A DNA stretch of 34,654 nucleotides from Pseudomonadota bacterium (lineage in GTDB: Bacteria; Pseudomonadota; Alphaproteobacteria; Acetobacterales; Acetobacteraceae): the NCBI GenBank assembly GCA_021780035.1, contig JAJXZO010000148.1, positions 1 through 34,654 on the forward strand, in the 5' to 3' direction. The notes under the pieces are model-generated. The model worked only from the letters and a program-made list of their open reading frames with translations. It was not told the origin of the DNA and searched no databases. The first letter of the stretch is position 1; each line of letters begins with the position of its first letter. This document shows, in pieces, positions 1 through 7,046 of the stretch. A program made the translations under genes and the position numbers.

Positions 1-437
1 CGGCCCGCGGGGTCGAGGCCGAGCATGCGGCGGATGGGGCGAAGGGTGCGCCGGGCGGCGGGGGAGTCGGCGAAGGCCGCGGCGGCTTCCGGTTCGGCAA
101 GGAGGGCGGCGAGCTGGCTGGCGTAAGCGGCCGCTTCGGCGCCGATGGCGGCGACGAGCCAGGCGTGGCCGGCGGGGAAGAAGCGCGGGCGGGGCGCGGT
201 GCGGAGTCGCGGGCTTTTACGGTGGGGCGTTGCCGGGGCGGCGGCGGATGGCCGGGCGAAGGCGCGTTGGAGTCGGCGGGCGGAGAGGGTGATGAGGCGC
301 CACGCCGGGCGGGCGAGCGAGGTGTTGCGGGGATGACGGAGGAAGGCGCGGACGACGAGCGCGGCGAGGCCGGCGAGGATGACGCCGAGCCTCAGCGTGA
401 AATCGGGAGCGCCGGGCGGGGGGGAGACGGCTGACAC
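1..437 (-). CDS. Hypothetical membrane-anchored protein, partial (3' end outside window)
   Basis: An open frame of 145 codons runs off the left edge. It was read by hand on the minus strand from a GTG at 437 (GTGTCAGCC) with no stop to base 1. The product has one hydrophobic segment at about residues 15-32 (LRLGVILAGLAALVV), followed by an Arg/Pro/Ala-rich linker and then a more ordered segment starting near FFPAGHAWLVAAIGAEAAA that carries alternating Ala/Leu helices. This looks like a small inner-membrane-anchored protein with a cytoplasmic helical tail, but I do not recognise the family. There is no ATG start in the stretch, and no strong Shine-Dalgarno before the GTG, so the start is uncertain. 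Plus-strand open frames across it are Arg/Gly-rich shadows. Confidence 0.5.
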   Translation of the reverse strand, partial: MSAVSPPPGAPDFTLRLGVILAGLAALVVRAFLRHPRNTSLARPAWRLITLSARRLQRAFARPSAAAPATPHRKSPRLRTAPRPRFFPAGHAWLVAAIGAEAAAYASQLAALLAEPEAAAAFADSPAARRTLRPIRRMLGLDPAG

Positions 438-546
438 GAATATATTCCTAGCACAAACGCACGGCAAAAGCAACGGCGCCCGTATCCGGACGGTATCGCC
501 GATGCGGTTACACCGTACTGTCCTGCCGTCGGGACCGGCAACTGCC

Positions 547-564
547 GGTGGGCTGATGCCCACC
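547..564. repeat. Short perfect palindrome (REP-like hairpin)
   Basis: The sequence GGTGGGC-TGAT-GCCCACC forms a perfect 7-bp stem with a 4-nt loop. It follows directly on a second small hairpin, CCGGCA-AC-TGCCGG (535-548). Hairpins with a GGTGGGC/GCCCACC stem are common intergenic palindromes in many proteobacteria. It lies between the partial gene at the left edge and the decayed lipoprotein copy, and could equally be a transcription stop. REP-like status is inference; copy number in the genome would decide it. Confidence 0.45.
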
Positions 565-595
565 CGACGTTGCCTGCGCGCATTCCGCCCCGCGG

Positions 596-863
596 ATGGT
601 GGTAGGATGGGGCGGGTGGCCGTGGCGGGGAGGGTTGGCGCTGGCTGTGGGCGCGAGCGCGTGCGCGGGGTTCGGGTATCGGCCGAGTGACGCCAGTTTC
701 ACGCAGACAGAGACGGAGGCGAACGCGGGCAGCGCCGACGCGCAACTGACGCTGGCACGGATGTACGCCGACCCAGCCGCGTGGCCGCAGATGCGCTGAA
801 GGCCGCGGGACGAGGCGCGGGCGGCGAAGTGGTGCCTGATCTGCCGCGGCCGGAGCGAAAGGC
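596..863 (+). pseudogene. Decayed tandem copy of the downstream Sel1-like lipoprotein gene
   Basis: The frame from ATG 596 gives a 67-residue product that matches the lipoprotein encoded at 1030-1416. Both contain a lipobox-like start (ASAC here, VSGC downstream), a GYxPxD segment, and the stretch AQLTLARMYADPAAW against AQLVLARMYAEPSAW. The match continues past the stop at 797-799 in the same reading frame: the codons after TGA read DEARAAKWCLI against GARAAKWCVI in the intact copy. The TGA is therefore an in-frame nonsense codon replacing a Gly codon, with no length change. Similarity ends near 855, where a palindromic element begins. I infer a tandem duplication in which the upstream copy has lost its 3' half. 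A short functional lipopeptide of 67 residues cannot be fully excluded. Confidence 0.7.
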
Positions 864-889
864 GGCGGGATACGCTGCGCTTTCCCGCC
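864..889. repeat. REP-like palindrome at the broken end of the pseudogene
   Basis: GGCGGGA and TCCCGCC form perfect 7-bp arms around a 12-nt spacer (TACGCTGCGCTT), followed by CCTACGG. The element sits exactly where the similarity between the two lipoprotein copies stops. The form resembles the widespread GGCGGGAT...ATCCCGCC intergenic palindromes of proteobacteria. That it inserted there and truncated the copy is inference. Confidence 0.5.
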
Positions 890-947
890 CTACGGCTTGC
901 TCGTGTCTTATTTGTATGATTCGTGGGCGGATGGCGGCACGCTAACG

Positions 948-971
948 GCGGATTGCGCTTCGCTTATCCGC
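948..971. repeat. Second REP-like palindrome, same spacer length
   Basis: GCGGAT and ATCCGC form perfect 6-bp arms around a 12-nt spacer (TGCGCTTCGCTT), which itself can fold as GCG-CTT-CGC. Arm composition and spacer length match the element at 864-889, so the two are probably members of one repeat family. It lies between the decayed and the intact lipoprotein gene. Confidence 0.5.
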
Positions 972-1029
972 GTACGACTTGCTGCGCGAAGTGCACCCTG
1001 CGGGGCAGCCTGATGTGGGGAGGGTGGCG

Positions 1030-1416
1030 ATGCGGTGGCGCTTCGCGCTGGCCGGAGTGGTGGCGGCGGGGGTGAGCGGGTGTGCGGCGCTGGGCTACCA
1101 GCCGGGCGACAGCTACGCCCACACGCGGGCCCTGGCGAATTCCGGCAACTCCGAGGCGCAGCTTGTGCTGGCGCGGATGTATGCCGAGCCTTCCGCGTGG
1201 GCGGATAGAAAGGGCAGGAAGCCCGACGGGGCGCGGGCGGCGAAGTGGTGCGTGATCTACCAGCGGCAGGGGGTGGCGGCGCGGGCGGAGGTGGCGGCGG
1301 CGGGGCCTTCGTGCCCGCGGATTCTGGCGGGGCTTTCTCCCTCCGCCGTGTTCGTCGGCGAAGGAATGGCCGGCGAGTTCGGGGCCGAGCCGATGCGGTG
1401 GCTGTGGGCGCGCTGA
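1030..1416 (+). CDS. Small Sel1-like lipoprotein
   Basis: A 128-residue product begins MRWRFALAGVVAAGVSGC. This is a classic lipoprotein signal peptide with Arg-rich n-region, hydrophobic core and lipobox VSGC, giving Cys18 as the acylated residue. The mature part contains a single repeat-like unit (SGNSEAQLVLARMYAEP...ARAAKWCVIYQRQG) reminiscent of one Sel1/TPR-like repeat (NAQxxLAxMYxxG...A.xW). I infer an outer- or inner-membrane-anchored periplasmic protein. The start at 1030 is preferred over an ATG at 979, because it gives a clean signal peptide and has GGGGAGGG upstream. A truncated paralog lies just upstream. The precise role is unknown; Sel1-like proteins are usually adaptors for protein contacts. 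Confidence 0.75.
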   Translation: MRWRFALAGVVAAGVSGCAALGYQPGDSYAHTRALANSGNSEAQLVLARMYAEPSAWADRKGRKPDGARAAKWCVIYQRQGVAARAEVAAAGPSCPRILAGLSPSAVFVGEGMAGEFGAEPMRWLWAR

Positions 1417-1437
1417 GGCGGTGACGGGGCCTCTGGC

Positions 1438-3903
1438 CTACCGGAGCACCCCGCCGGTGGCCTTGGCGACGGCGGAGACGATTTTCGCGCAGGCGGCCTC
1501 GATCTCGGTGTCGGTCAGCGTGCGTTCGGAGGGTTGCAGCGTCACCTCGATGGCGAGCGACTTCTTGCCCTCCGTCAGCTTCTCGCCCTCGTAGAGGTCG
1601 AACAGCGCCACGCCGGCGATGAGCGCGCGCTCGGCGCCGCGGGCGGCGCGGATCAGGGCGTCGGCGCGAACGGAGGCATCGACGACGAAGGCGAAGTCGC
1701 GGCGCAGCGGTTGGAAGGAGGCGAGGGTGGGAGCCTGCCGGCGGCGGCGCTTGCCGTCGGCGATGGCGTCGAGGAACAGTTCGAAGGCGACCGCCGGACC
1801 GGGGAGATCGAGACCGGCGAGGACGCGGGGGTGCAGTTCGCCGAAGGTGGCGAGCACCGTCTTCGGCCCCTGGCGGACCACGCCGGCGCGGCCGGGGTGG
1901 TAGTAGGCGGGAGGTTCCGCCGTGACGGTGAGCGCATCGAGCGGGACGTTGAGTGCGGCGAGCAGCGCCCAGAGGTCGGACTTGGCATCGAAGGCATCGA
2001 CCGCGCGGGCGGGCTCGATCCAGCTTCTGGGTGTGCGGCCGATGCGCAGGCCCGCGGCGACGAGGCGGTGGCCTTCGGGGTCGGGGCTTTCGAAGCCGGG
2101 GCCGACCTCGAACAGGCCGAGATCGCCCCAGCCGCGGGCGGCGTTGCGCGCGGCGGCCAGCGCCAGGGTGGCGAGCGGGCTGGGGCGCATCTGGTCGAGA
2201 TCGGCGGCGATGGGGTTGTCGAGCGTGAGCGAGCCCGGCGCCGTGCCGAGCAGGGAGGCGACGCGGCGCTCGGTGAAGGAGAAGGTGACGCATTCGGCGA
2301 GGCCGCGGCCGGCGAGGATGCGCCGTGCCATCGCCGTGCGGCGCTGGCGCGGCGTGAGCGTGGGTTCCGGAACCGGCTGGGCTCGCGGCAGGCTCGCGGC
2401 GGGGACGGCATCGAGGCCCTTCAGGCGCAGGACTTCCTCGATCAGGTCGCACTCGGCCTCGACCATGGCGCGACCCTCGGCGGCTTTCGCCACCTGCCCG
2501 GCGGGGAGCGTTTTCGCCGGTTCCAGCGCGCCGGGGGCGGCGACGTCGTTGCGCCACGAGGGGACGCTGACGGTGACGGAGCGGGCGTCGCGGGAGACCT
2601 GCCGGAAGCCGAGGCGTTCGAGCGCGGCGGTGGCTTCGTCGGGCGGCACGGCGAGGCCGCCGAAGCTTTGCAGCCGCGCGAAGCGGAGGGTAGCTTGGCG
2701 CCGCCAGTTCGGCTCGGCGCCGGCGGCGACGACTTCGCTCGCCTCGCCGCCGCAGAGTTCGATCACCATCGCCGCGGCGGCTTCGAGGAAGGCAGGCATC
2801 AGGGCCGGGTCGATGCCGCGCTCGAAGCGCTGGCGGGCGTCCGACGTGAGGCCGAGGCGGCGGCCGGAAAGGGCGACGCGCACCGGATCGAACAGGGCGC
2901 ATTCGATGAAGACGGTGCGGGTGGCTGCATCGGAGCCGGTGGCTTCGCCGCCCATGACGCCGGCAAGCGACTGCACGCCCGCCGCATCGGCGATGGCGCA
3001 GTCTTCCGGGCCGGCGGAATAGTCTTTCCCGTTCAGCGCGCGGAAGGTTTCGCCCGCGCCCCGGCGGAACGTGAGGGTATCGCCGGCGATCTTGTCCACG
3101 TCGAAGACGTGTAGCGGCCGCCCGAGGTCGATGGTGAAGAAGTTGGTGATGTCCACCAGCGCGTTGATGGGGCGGAGGCCGATGGCGAGGAGGCGGCGCT
3201 GCAGCCACTCCGGGCTGGGGCGGTTGGTGACGCCGCGGACGGTGCGGCCGAGCACCCAGGGGCAGTATTCCGGCCAGTCCACCCGCCAGGAGACGGGGCT
3301 GGCGAACGCCGAGGGCACCGGGGCGGGGTTGAAGGGCTTCAGCGTGCCGAGGCCGGCGGCGGCGAGGTCGCGGGCGACGCCGCGGACGGAGAGCGCGTCG
3401 CCGCGGTTGGGGGTGACGGAGATCTCGATCACCGGGTCGTCGAGGCCGGCCCAGGCGGCGTAGGGGACGCCGACGGGGGCTTCGGCGGGCAGTTCGACGA
3501 TGCCGGAGTGGTCGTCGCCGAGGCCCATTTCGCGCGCCGACAGCAGCATGCCGTTGCTGGCGACGCCGCGGATGGAGCCGGCCTTCAGCGTGAGGCCGGT
3601 GCCGGGGATGAAGGCGCCGGCGGGAGCGAACACCGCCTTCATACCGGTGTGCGCGTTCGGTGCGCCGCAGACGACGGAGACGAGCGTGCCATCGCCGGCA
3701 TCCACCGTGCAGGCGTGCAGGCGGTCGGCGTTCGGGTGCTTCGCCGCTTCGACAACGCGGGCGATGCGGAAGGGGGCAAGCGCGGCGGCGCGGTCTTCCA
3801 CGCCTTCGAGTTCGAGGCCGATGTTGGTGAGGGTGGAGGTGATGGTTTCAAGCGAGGCTTCGGTTTCGAGGTGCGACTTGAGCCAGGAGAGGGGGAATTT
3901 CAT
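1438..3903 (-). CDS. pheT: Phenylalanine--tRNA ligase beta subunit
   Basis: This is the beta chain of the alpha2-beta2 synthetase that charges tRNA-Phe in the cytoplasm. It has 821 residues. In order it shows an N-terminal MKFPLSWLKSHL start, an EMAP-II-like tRNA-binding OB domain (about 40-150, with AKHPNADRLHACTVD), the B3/B4 editing region (about 210-390, with NALVDITNFF and ERGIDP), the B5 region (about 405-500, PSWRNDV to CDLIEEVLRLKG), the catalytic-like core (about 525-700, including TFSFTERRVASLLG), and the C-terminal FDX-ACB anticodon-binding domain (about 730-820, starting FQPLRRDFAFVVD). Between PSWRNDV and the CDLIEEVL helix there are about 27 extra residues (455-482) not seen in E. 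coli-type PheT. The gene begins 4 nt after the pheS stop, so the two are surely co-translated. The long opposite-frame ORFs across it are GC shadows. Confidence 0.98.
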   Translation of the reverse strand: MKFPLSWLKSHLETEASLETITSTLTNIGLELEGVEDRAAALAPFRIARVVEAAKHPNADRLHACTVDAGDGTLVSVVCGAPNAHTGMKAVFAPAGAFIPGTGLTLKAGSIRGVASNGMLLSAREMGLGDDHSGIVELPAEAPVGVPYAAWAGLDDPVIEISVTPNRGDALSVRGVARDLAAAGLGTLKPFNPAPVPSAFASPVSWRVDWPEYCPWVLGRTVRGVTNRPSPEWLQRRLLAIGLRPINALVDITNFFTIDLGRPLHVFDVDKIAGDTLTFRRGAGETFRALNGKDYSAGPEDCAIADAAGVQSLAGVMGGEATGSDAATRTVFIECALFDPVRVALSGRRLGLTSDARQRFERGIDPALMPAFLEAAAAMVIELCGGEASEVVAAGAEPNWRRQATLRFARLQSFGGLAVPPDEATAALERLGFRQVSRDARSVTVSVPSWRNDVAAPGALEPAKTLPAGQVAKAAEGRAMVEAECDLIEEVLRLKGLDAVPAASLPRAQPVPEPTLTPRQRRTAMARRILAGRGLAECVTFSFTERRVASLLGTAPGSLTLDNPIAADLDQMRPSPLATLALAAARNAARGWGDLGLFEVGPGFESPDPEGHRLVAAGLRIGRTPRSWIEPARAVDAFDAKSDLWALLAALNVPLDALTVTAEPPAYYHPGRAGVVRQGPKTVLATFGELHPRVLAGLDLPGPAVAFELFLDAIADGKRRRRQAPTLASFQPLRRDFAFVVDASVRADALIRAARGAERALIAGVALFDLYEGEKLTEGKKSLAIEVTLQPSERTLTDTEIEAACAKIVSAVAKATGGVLR

Positions 3904-3907
3904 GGCG

Positions 3908-4978
3908 TCATACCCCCTCGTGCAGGATGGCGGGCGTGAGCGGGCTGGCGCCGTAGTGGCGGAGCCAGCGGATGTCGCTGTCGTAGAAGGGGCGGAGATC
4001 GGGGATGCCGTGCTTCAGCATGGTGACGCGCTCGATGCCCATGCCGAAGGCGAAGCCCTGCCACTCCCGTGCATCGATGCCGCAGTTGGCGAGAACCTTG
4101 GCGTGCACCATGCCGCTGCCAAGGATCTCCAGCCAGTCGCCGCCGCCGCCGAGTTCGCCGGTGCGGCGGTTCCAGCCGATGTCCACCTCCATGCTGGGCT
4201 CGGTGAAGGGGAAGTAGGAGGAGCGGAAGCGCACCGGCAGGTCGGCGATGGCGAAGAAGGCGCGGAGGAAGTCGATCAGGCAGCCCTTCAGGTGGCCGAG
4301 GGTGATGTTGCGGTCGAGAACCAGGCCTTCGACCTGGTGGAACATGGGCGAGTGGGTGGCGTCGTGGTCGGCGCGGTAGGTGCGGCCGGGGACGATGACG
4401 CGGAAGGGGGGCGTGCGGCTCAGCATGGTGCGGGCCTGCACCGGCGAGGTGTGGGTGCGGAGCACGCGGCGCCTCCCGCCCGGTTCGCGCGCGGGGAGGT
4501 AGAACGTGTCCATGTCTTCGCGCGCGGGGTGGTGGGCGGGGATGTTGAGCGCCGAGAAGTTCAGCCAGTCGGACTCGATGTCGGGGCCCTCGGCGATCTC
4601 GAAGCCCATGGCGCCGAAGATGGCGGCCATCTCCTCCATGGTGCGGCTGATGGGGTGGATGAGGCCCGAGGCGGCGGGGCGCGGCGGCAGGGTGACGTCG
4701 AGGCTTTCGCGGGCGAGTTTCGCGTTCAGGGCCTCGGCTTCGAGCGCGGCGCGGCGGGATTCGATGGCGGCGGCGAGTTCGTCCTTCAGCACGTTGAGGG
4801 CGGCGCCACGCTGGCGGCGTTCCTCGGGCGGGAGGGCGCCAAGCTGCTTCAGCAGCGCGGTGAGGCGGCCGGATTTGCCGAGGATGCCGACGCGCACCGC
4901 ATCCCAGGAGCGGAGGTCGGCGCAGGCCGCGAGAGCCGCCGCGGTTTCGCTTTTCAGCGTGGAGAGTTCGTCGGTCAT
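3908..4978 (-). CDS. pheS: Phenylalanine--tRNA ligase alpha subunit
   Basis: This is the catalytic alpha chain of phenylalanyl-tRNA synthetase. It has 356 residues from ATG 4978 (MTDELSTLKSE). An N-terminal coiled-coil arm (about 1-95) precedes the class II catalytic core. Motif 2 is around FRVIVPGRTYRADHDATHSP (192-211), and motif 3 is around GFAFGMGIERVTMLKHGIPD (308-327). The HSPMFHQVEG segment that shapes the active site is intact, as is FTEPSMEVD (258-266). An in-frame upstream ATG at 5032 would add 18 residues, but these are the translation of the rplT-pheS hairpin, so I prefer 4978. Order and spacing (rplT, hairpin, pheS, 4 nt, pheT) are those of the conserved translation block. Confidence 0.97.
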   Translation of the reverse strand: MTDELSTLKSETAAALAACADLRSWDAVRVGILGKSGRLTALLKQLGALPPEERRQRGAALNVLKDELAAAIESRRAALEAEALNAKLARESLDVTLPPRPAASGLIHPISRTMEEMAAIFGAMGFEIAEGPDIESDWLNFSALNIPAHHPAREDMDTFYLPAREPGGRRRVLRTHTSPVQARTMLSRTPPFRVIVPGRTYRADHDATHSPMFHQVEGLVLDRNITLGHLKGCLIDFLRAFFAIADLPVRFRSSYFPFTEPSMEVDIGWNRRTGELGGGGDWLEILGSGMVHAKVLANCGIDAREWQGFAFGMGIERVTMLKHGIPDLRPFYDSDIRWLRHYGASPLTPAILHEGV

Positions 4979-4993
4979 GCTTCTGTCCAGGCA

Positions 4994-5022
4994 AAAGGGC
5001 CGCCCGGTGCGGGCGGCCCTTT
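4994..5022 (-). terminator. Strong hairpin between rplT and pheS (terminator or attenuator)
   Basis: AAAGGGCCGCCCG and CGGGCGGCCCTTT are perfect 13-bp arms around a 3-nt loop (GTG on the plus strand). In the direction of transcription the stem is followed by TTTTGCC. It lies 15 bases before the pheS start. The form fits an intrinsic terminator with partial read-through or a pheST attenuator. A Phe-rich leader peptide, as used in E. coli pheST attenuation, is not visible in the 41 bases between rplT and the hairpin. Confidence 0.75.
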
Positions 5023-5063
5023 GCGTACGCATTCGATTGGCCCCGGGGGAGAGCCCGGCGGGG

Positions 5064-5420
5064 TCAGGAAAGGGCGGCCTGCACCTTCTTCACGATCTCG
5101 CCGAAGGAGACGGGATCGTCGTAGGCGACGGCGGCGAGCATCTTGCGGTCCATCTCGATGCCGGCGCTCTTCAGCCCGGCGATGAACCGGGAGTAGGTGA
5201 GGCCGTGCTCGCGGACGGCGGCGTTGATGCGCTGGATCCAGAGGCCGCGAAAGTCGCGCTTCTTGTTGCGCCGGTCGCGGTAGGCGTACTGCAGCGACTT
5301 TTCCAGGCGCTCGATGGCGATGCGGAAGCCGGCGGAGGAACGGCCGACGAAGCCCTTGGAGGCGTCGAGAACCTTCTTGTGGCGGGCGTGGGTGGTAACG
5401 CCGCGTTTGACACGTGCCAT
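5064..5420 (-). CDS. rplT: 50S ribosomal protein L20
   Basis: An early-assembly protein of the large ribosomal subunit that binds 23S rRNA. The 118-residue length is typical. It starts [20 protein letters not shown], has the basic helical N-terminal arm (about 1-60, with [15 protein letters not shown] and [20 protein letters not shown]), and ends in the globular part with [18 protein letters not shown]. It follows rpmI by 12 nt in the usual order. In several bacteria L20 represses its own operon by binding the leader; no such site can be recognised here beyond a simple hairpin before rpmI. Confidence 0.98.
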   Translation of the reverse strand: MARVKRGVTTHARHKKVLDASKGFVGRSSAGFRIAIERLEKSLQYAYRDRRNKKRDFRGLWIQRINAAVREHGLTYSRFIAGLKSAGIEMDRKMLAAVAYDDPVSFGEIVKKVQAALS

Positions 5421-5432
5421 GGGTCTGCCTCC

Positions 5433-5636
5433 TCAGTCGAGCCCGTAGGGAGCCCACTGCTTGACGGTAAGACCGTCGGCGTGGGTAAGGGTTTGGCTGC
5501 CGCGGTTCTGCCGCTTCATTTTCTGCGAGCGGTTTATGAGGCCGTGGCGCTTCTTGCCGGGGCCGGCGAGAACCTTGCCGGTAGCGGTGATCTTGAAGCG
5601 CTTCTTGACCGCTGACTTGGTCTTGAGCTTGGGCAT
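5433..5636 (-). CDS. rpmI: 50S ribosomal protein L35
   Basis: A small basic protein of the large subunit, 67 residues. It starts [20 protein letters not shown] and continues with [17 protein letters not shown], both hallmarks of L35. The start at 5636 is supported by AGGAG eight bases upstream. The open frame extends further upstream through another Met, but that part is not L35-like. The usual partner infC (translation initiation factor IF3) is not upstream; a tRNA-Ser gene on the other strand occupies that place. Confidence 0.97.
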   Translation of the reverse strand: MPKLKTKSAVKKRFKITATGKVLAGPGKKRHGLINRSQKMKRQNRGSQTLTHADGLTVKQWAPYGLD

Positions 5637-5676
5637 TTGGGTCTCCTGATGGTTCCCGCGACATGCGGACGCCGCG

Positions 5677-5704
5677 GCCGGGCATGCCCACACAGAGGCC
5701 CGGC
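5677..5704 (-). promoter_or_regulatory. Leader hairpin before rpmI-rplT-pheST
   Basis: GCCGGGC and GCCCGGC form perfect 7-bp arms around 14 nt, about 40 bases before the rpmI start in the 174-base gap between rpmI and tRNA-Ser. It could be part of a ribosomal-protein leader or a random GC-rich fold. No clear -35/-10 pair is seen here for the operon. Confidence 0.25.
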
Positions 5705-5810
5705 GCGCAGACGGAGGCGGGCTTATAGCGGGCGAGGCGGGAGGGTGCAAGGGGCGGAGGCGGTTGCGGCCAGGGCGGGGGTTCCGTATAAGGCGCGGGC
5801 CGCTGCCTGC

Positions 5811-5899
<89 letters not shown>

Positions 5900-5914
5900 A
5901 CAAGCCATATCAAT

Positions 5915-6103
5915 CTATTGAGTAGACACGGTTTTTGTTTTCGGCCTCGGCGCAGTTCCCCCATCCGTTCCCCCTACGCGCGCCAGATGATGGCGAACGG
6001 CGGCGAACCGATGCGCGGCCCTCAGCGCCGCCTCGACGCTCGCCACGAGCAGCAGCAGCGTTACCGCCAACAGCAGCAACGCCGGCAGCAGAACGAACGC
6101 CAT
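5915..6103 (-). CDS. Small single-span membrane protein of the island remnant
   Basis: A 62-residue product starting MAFVLLPALLLLAVTLLLLV has one strong transmembrane helix (about 2-26), followed by a basic, polar tail. The family is not recognised; tiny membrane proteins of this type are frequent in phages and integrative elements. An overlapping GTG one codon earlier (6106) is an alternative start. It begins 11 bases after the stop of the amber-interrupted gene, with GGTAG upstream, and ends 15 bases from the tRNA. It seems the last gene of the operon. Whether it is expressed is unknown. Confidence 0.45.
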   Translation of the reverse strand: MAFVLLPALLLLAVTLLLLVASVEAALRAAHRFAAVRHHLARVGGTDGGTAPRPKTKTVSTQ

Positions 6104-6114
6104 CACTTATTCGG

Positions 6115-6618
6115 CTACCCGGTAGGTTCGGCGTCGCCCTCGACGACAACGCCCGGCTCAACGTCAGCGGTCAACAATAACACCTCCGCGAACGCGGCAC
6201 GCTGCTCATCTGTTAATTTGTCGAGATTAACCGGCAAAGGCCGGTCGTCTCGCGGCGGCGTCAGATCAACTGTTGCTTGGATCGCCCGGCCCTCGGCGCG
6301 ATCAACTATCTTTTCGGCGGCAACGACGCGCGCGATGGGCGGCGCTTCCTTGTTCTCCATCACTTCTCTCCATACCAACACGGCCCGAACGGCATGCTTC
6401 TTGGCTTCCTCCGCCGCCGACCGGGCTGCGGCGTGGCCCGCCGCCTTGGCCTCGGGGCTGGGCTGGCCGTCCCTCGTCAACGATGGACGGGTTCCCGTTC
6501 CTCGCGCTGCGCCCCCCTAACCGCAGCCGCCGGCAGGGGTGCCGCTGGCAGGGATGCCGCTCGCCGGCGTGTTCACGGGGGCCTTTCCGGTTCCGCGGTG
6601 TCTGGGTTTACGCGGCAT
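6115..6618 (-). pseudogene. Island/phage small-terminase-like or hypothetical protein, interrupted by an amber codon
   Basis: Translation from ATG 6618 (preceded by AAAGGAAA) gives MPRKPRHRGTGKAPVNTPAS and then GGCG, and stops at a TAG at 6517-6519. The same frame continues for 133 more codons: GGAARGTGTRPSLTRDGQPS, a helical region (AAARSAAEEAKKHAVRAVLV), then KIVDRAEGRAI and a Glu/Asp-rich C-terminus. Phage proteins with this N-terminal style usually read G-x-G-W-G-G-P-A at the interrupted place, so the TAG probably arose from a TGG Trp codon. The repeat-containing helical part with VVAAEKIVDRAEG resembles small phage DNA-packaging or hypothetical proteins that keep the same motif. The assignment to a terminase small subunit is weak. 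A 121-residue product from TTG 6480 is possible but less likely. Confidence 0.6.
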
Positions 6619-6687
6619 GGTCGTTTCCTTTGGCAAATGAGGTGCTCGGAGGAGCAGGGCGTAGGCGGGAATCGGCCGGTTTCGTGG

Positions 6688-7046
6688 TCATGGGGCCACC
6701 TCCATCGGACGCGCGCGCGGCGTTCTTCCGTGGTGCCGTGGAACGCGCGACAGAAGGCCGCTCGCCGCTTGCGCGACTACTTCCCTTCGCGCCCTCACTC
6801 GCGTCGCCGTCTGTGGAAAAATCACCTGCGTAGCTACGCGGACGTGGGGTGGTGCGAGGCTTCCATCCCGATGCCGGGCCCGTGCCGCCGTGACCTTGCC
6901 GGCGTTCGGCCTCGGGTCAGCGCCCAGGCGGAAAGCGTAAAGGGAGCAGTGTCCCCGCACCCGCATTCCTTCACCGCCACTGGGCTGCCACAGCAGCTGA
7001 TGCAGAAGTGATGGACTACATGCAGAAGCTTTGTCTTGGTTGTCAC
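6688..7046 (-). pseudogene. Phage-type Cys-cluster (zinc-finger-like) protein, frameshifted
   Basis: Translation begins at GTG 7046, overlapping the TGA of the preceding gene (GTGA). It gives HHFCISCCGSPVAVKEC, the first half of a Cys motif common in phage and island proteins, of the kind C-x2-C-C-G-G-x-x-x-x-V-R-x-C-x4-C-P-L-Y-P-F-R-x-G-x-x-P. The second half, CSLYAFRLGADPRPNAG, lies in another frame that runs on to the stop at 6688. The last Cys of the first half (codon 6965-6963) and the Cys of the second half (6948-6946) are 17 bases apart, so one base was lost or two gained. The gene is therefore broken. Function of the family is unknown; metal binding is inferred from the Cys pattern. 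Confidence 0.6.

Noticed and set aside
908-3208. 766-codon open frame on the minus strand over pheT
   Set aside because: Its product is Arg/Pro/His-rich with no domain, and it overlaps pheT in another frame. Long stop-free shadows are expected at this GC content.
4979-5032. Extended pheS N-terminus from ATG 5032
   Set aside because: The extra residues are the translation of the terminator-like hairpin. PheS proteins normally start at the MTDELSTL-type position.
5023-5063. Phe-rich leader peptide controlling pheST
   Set aside because: Only one Phe codon occurs in any short frame before pheS, so classical Phe attenuation is not supported.
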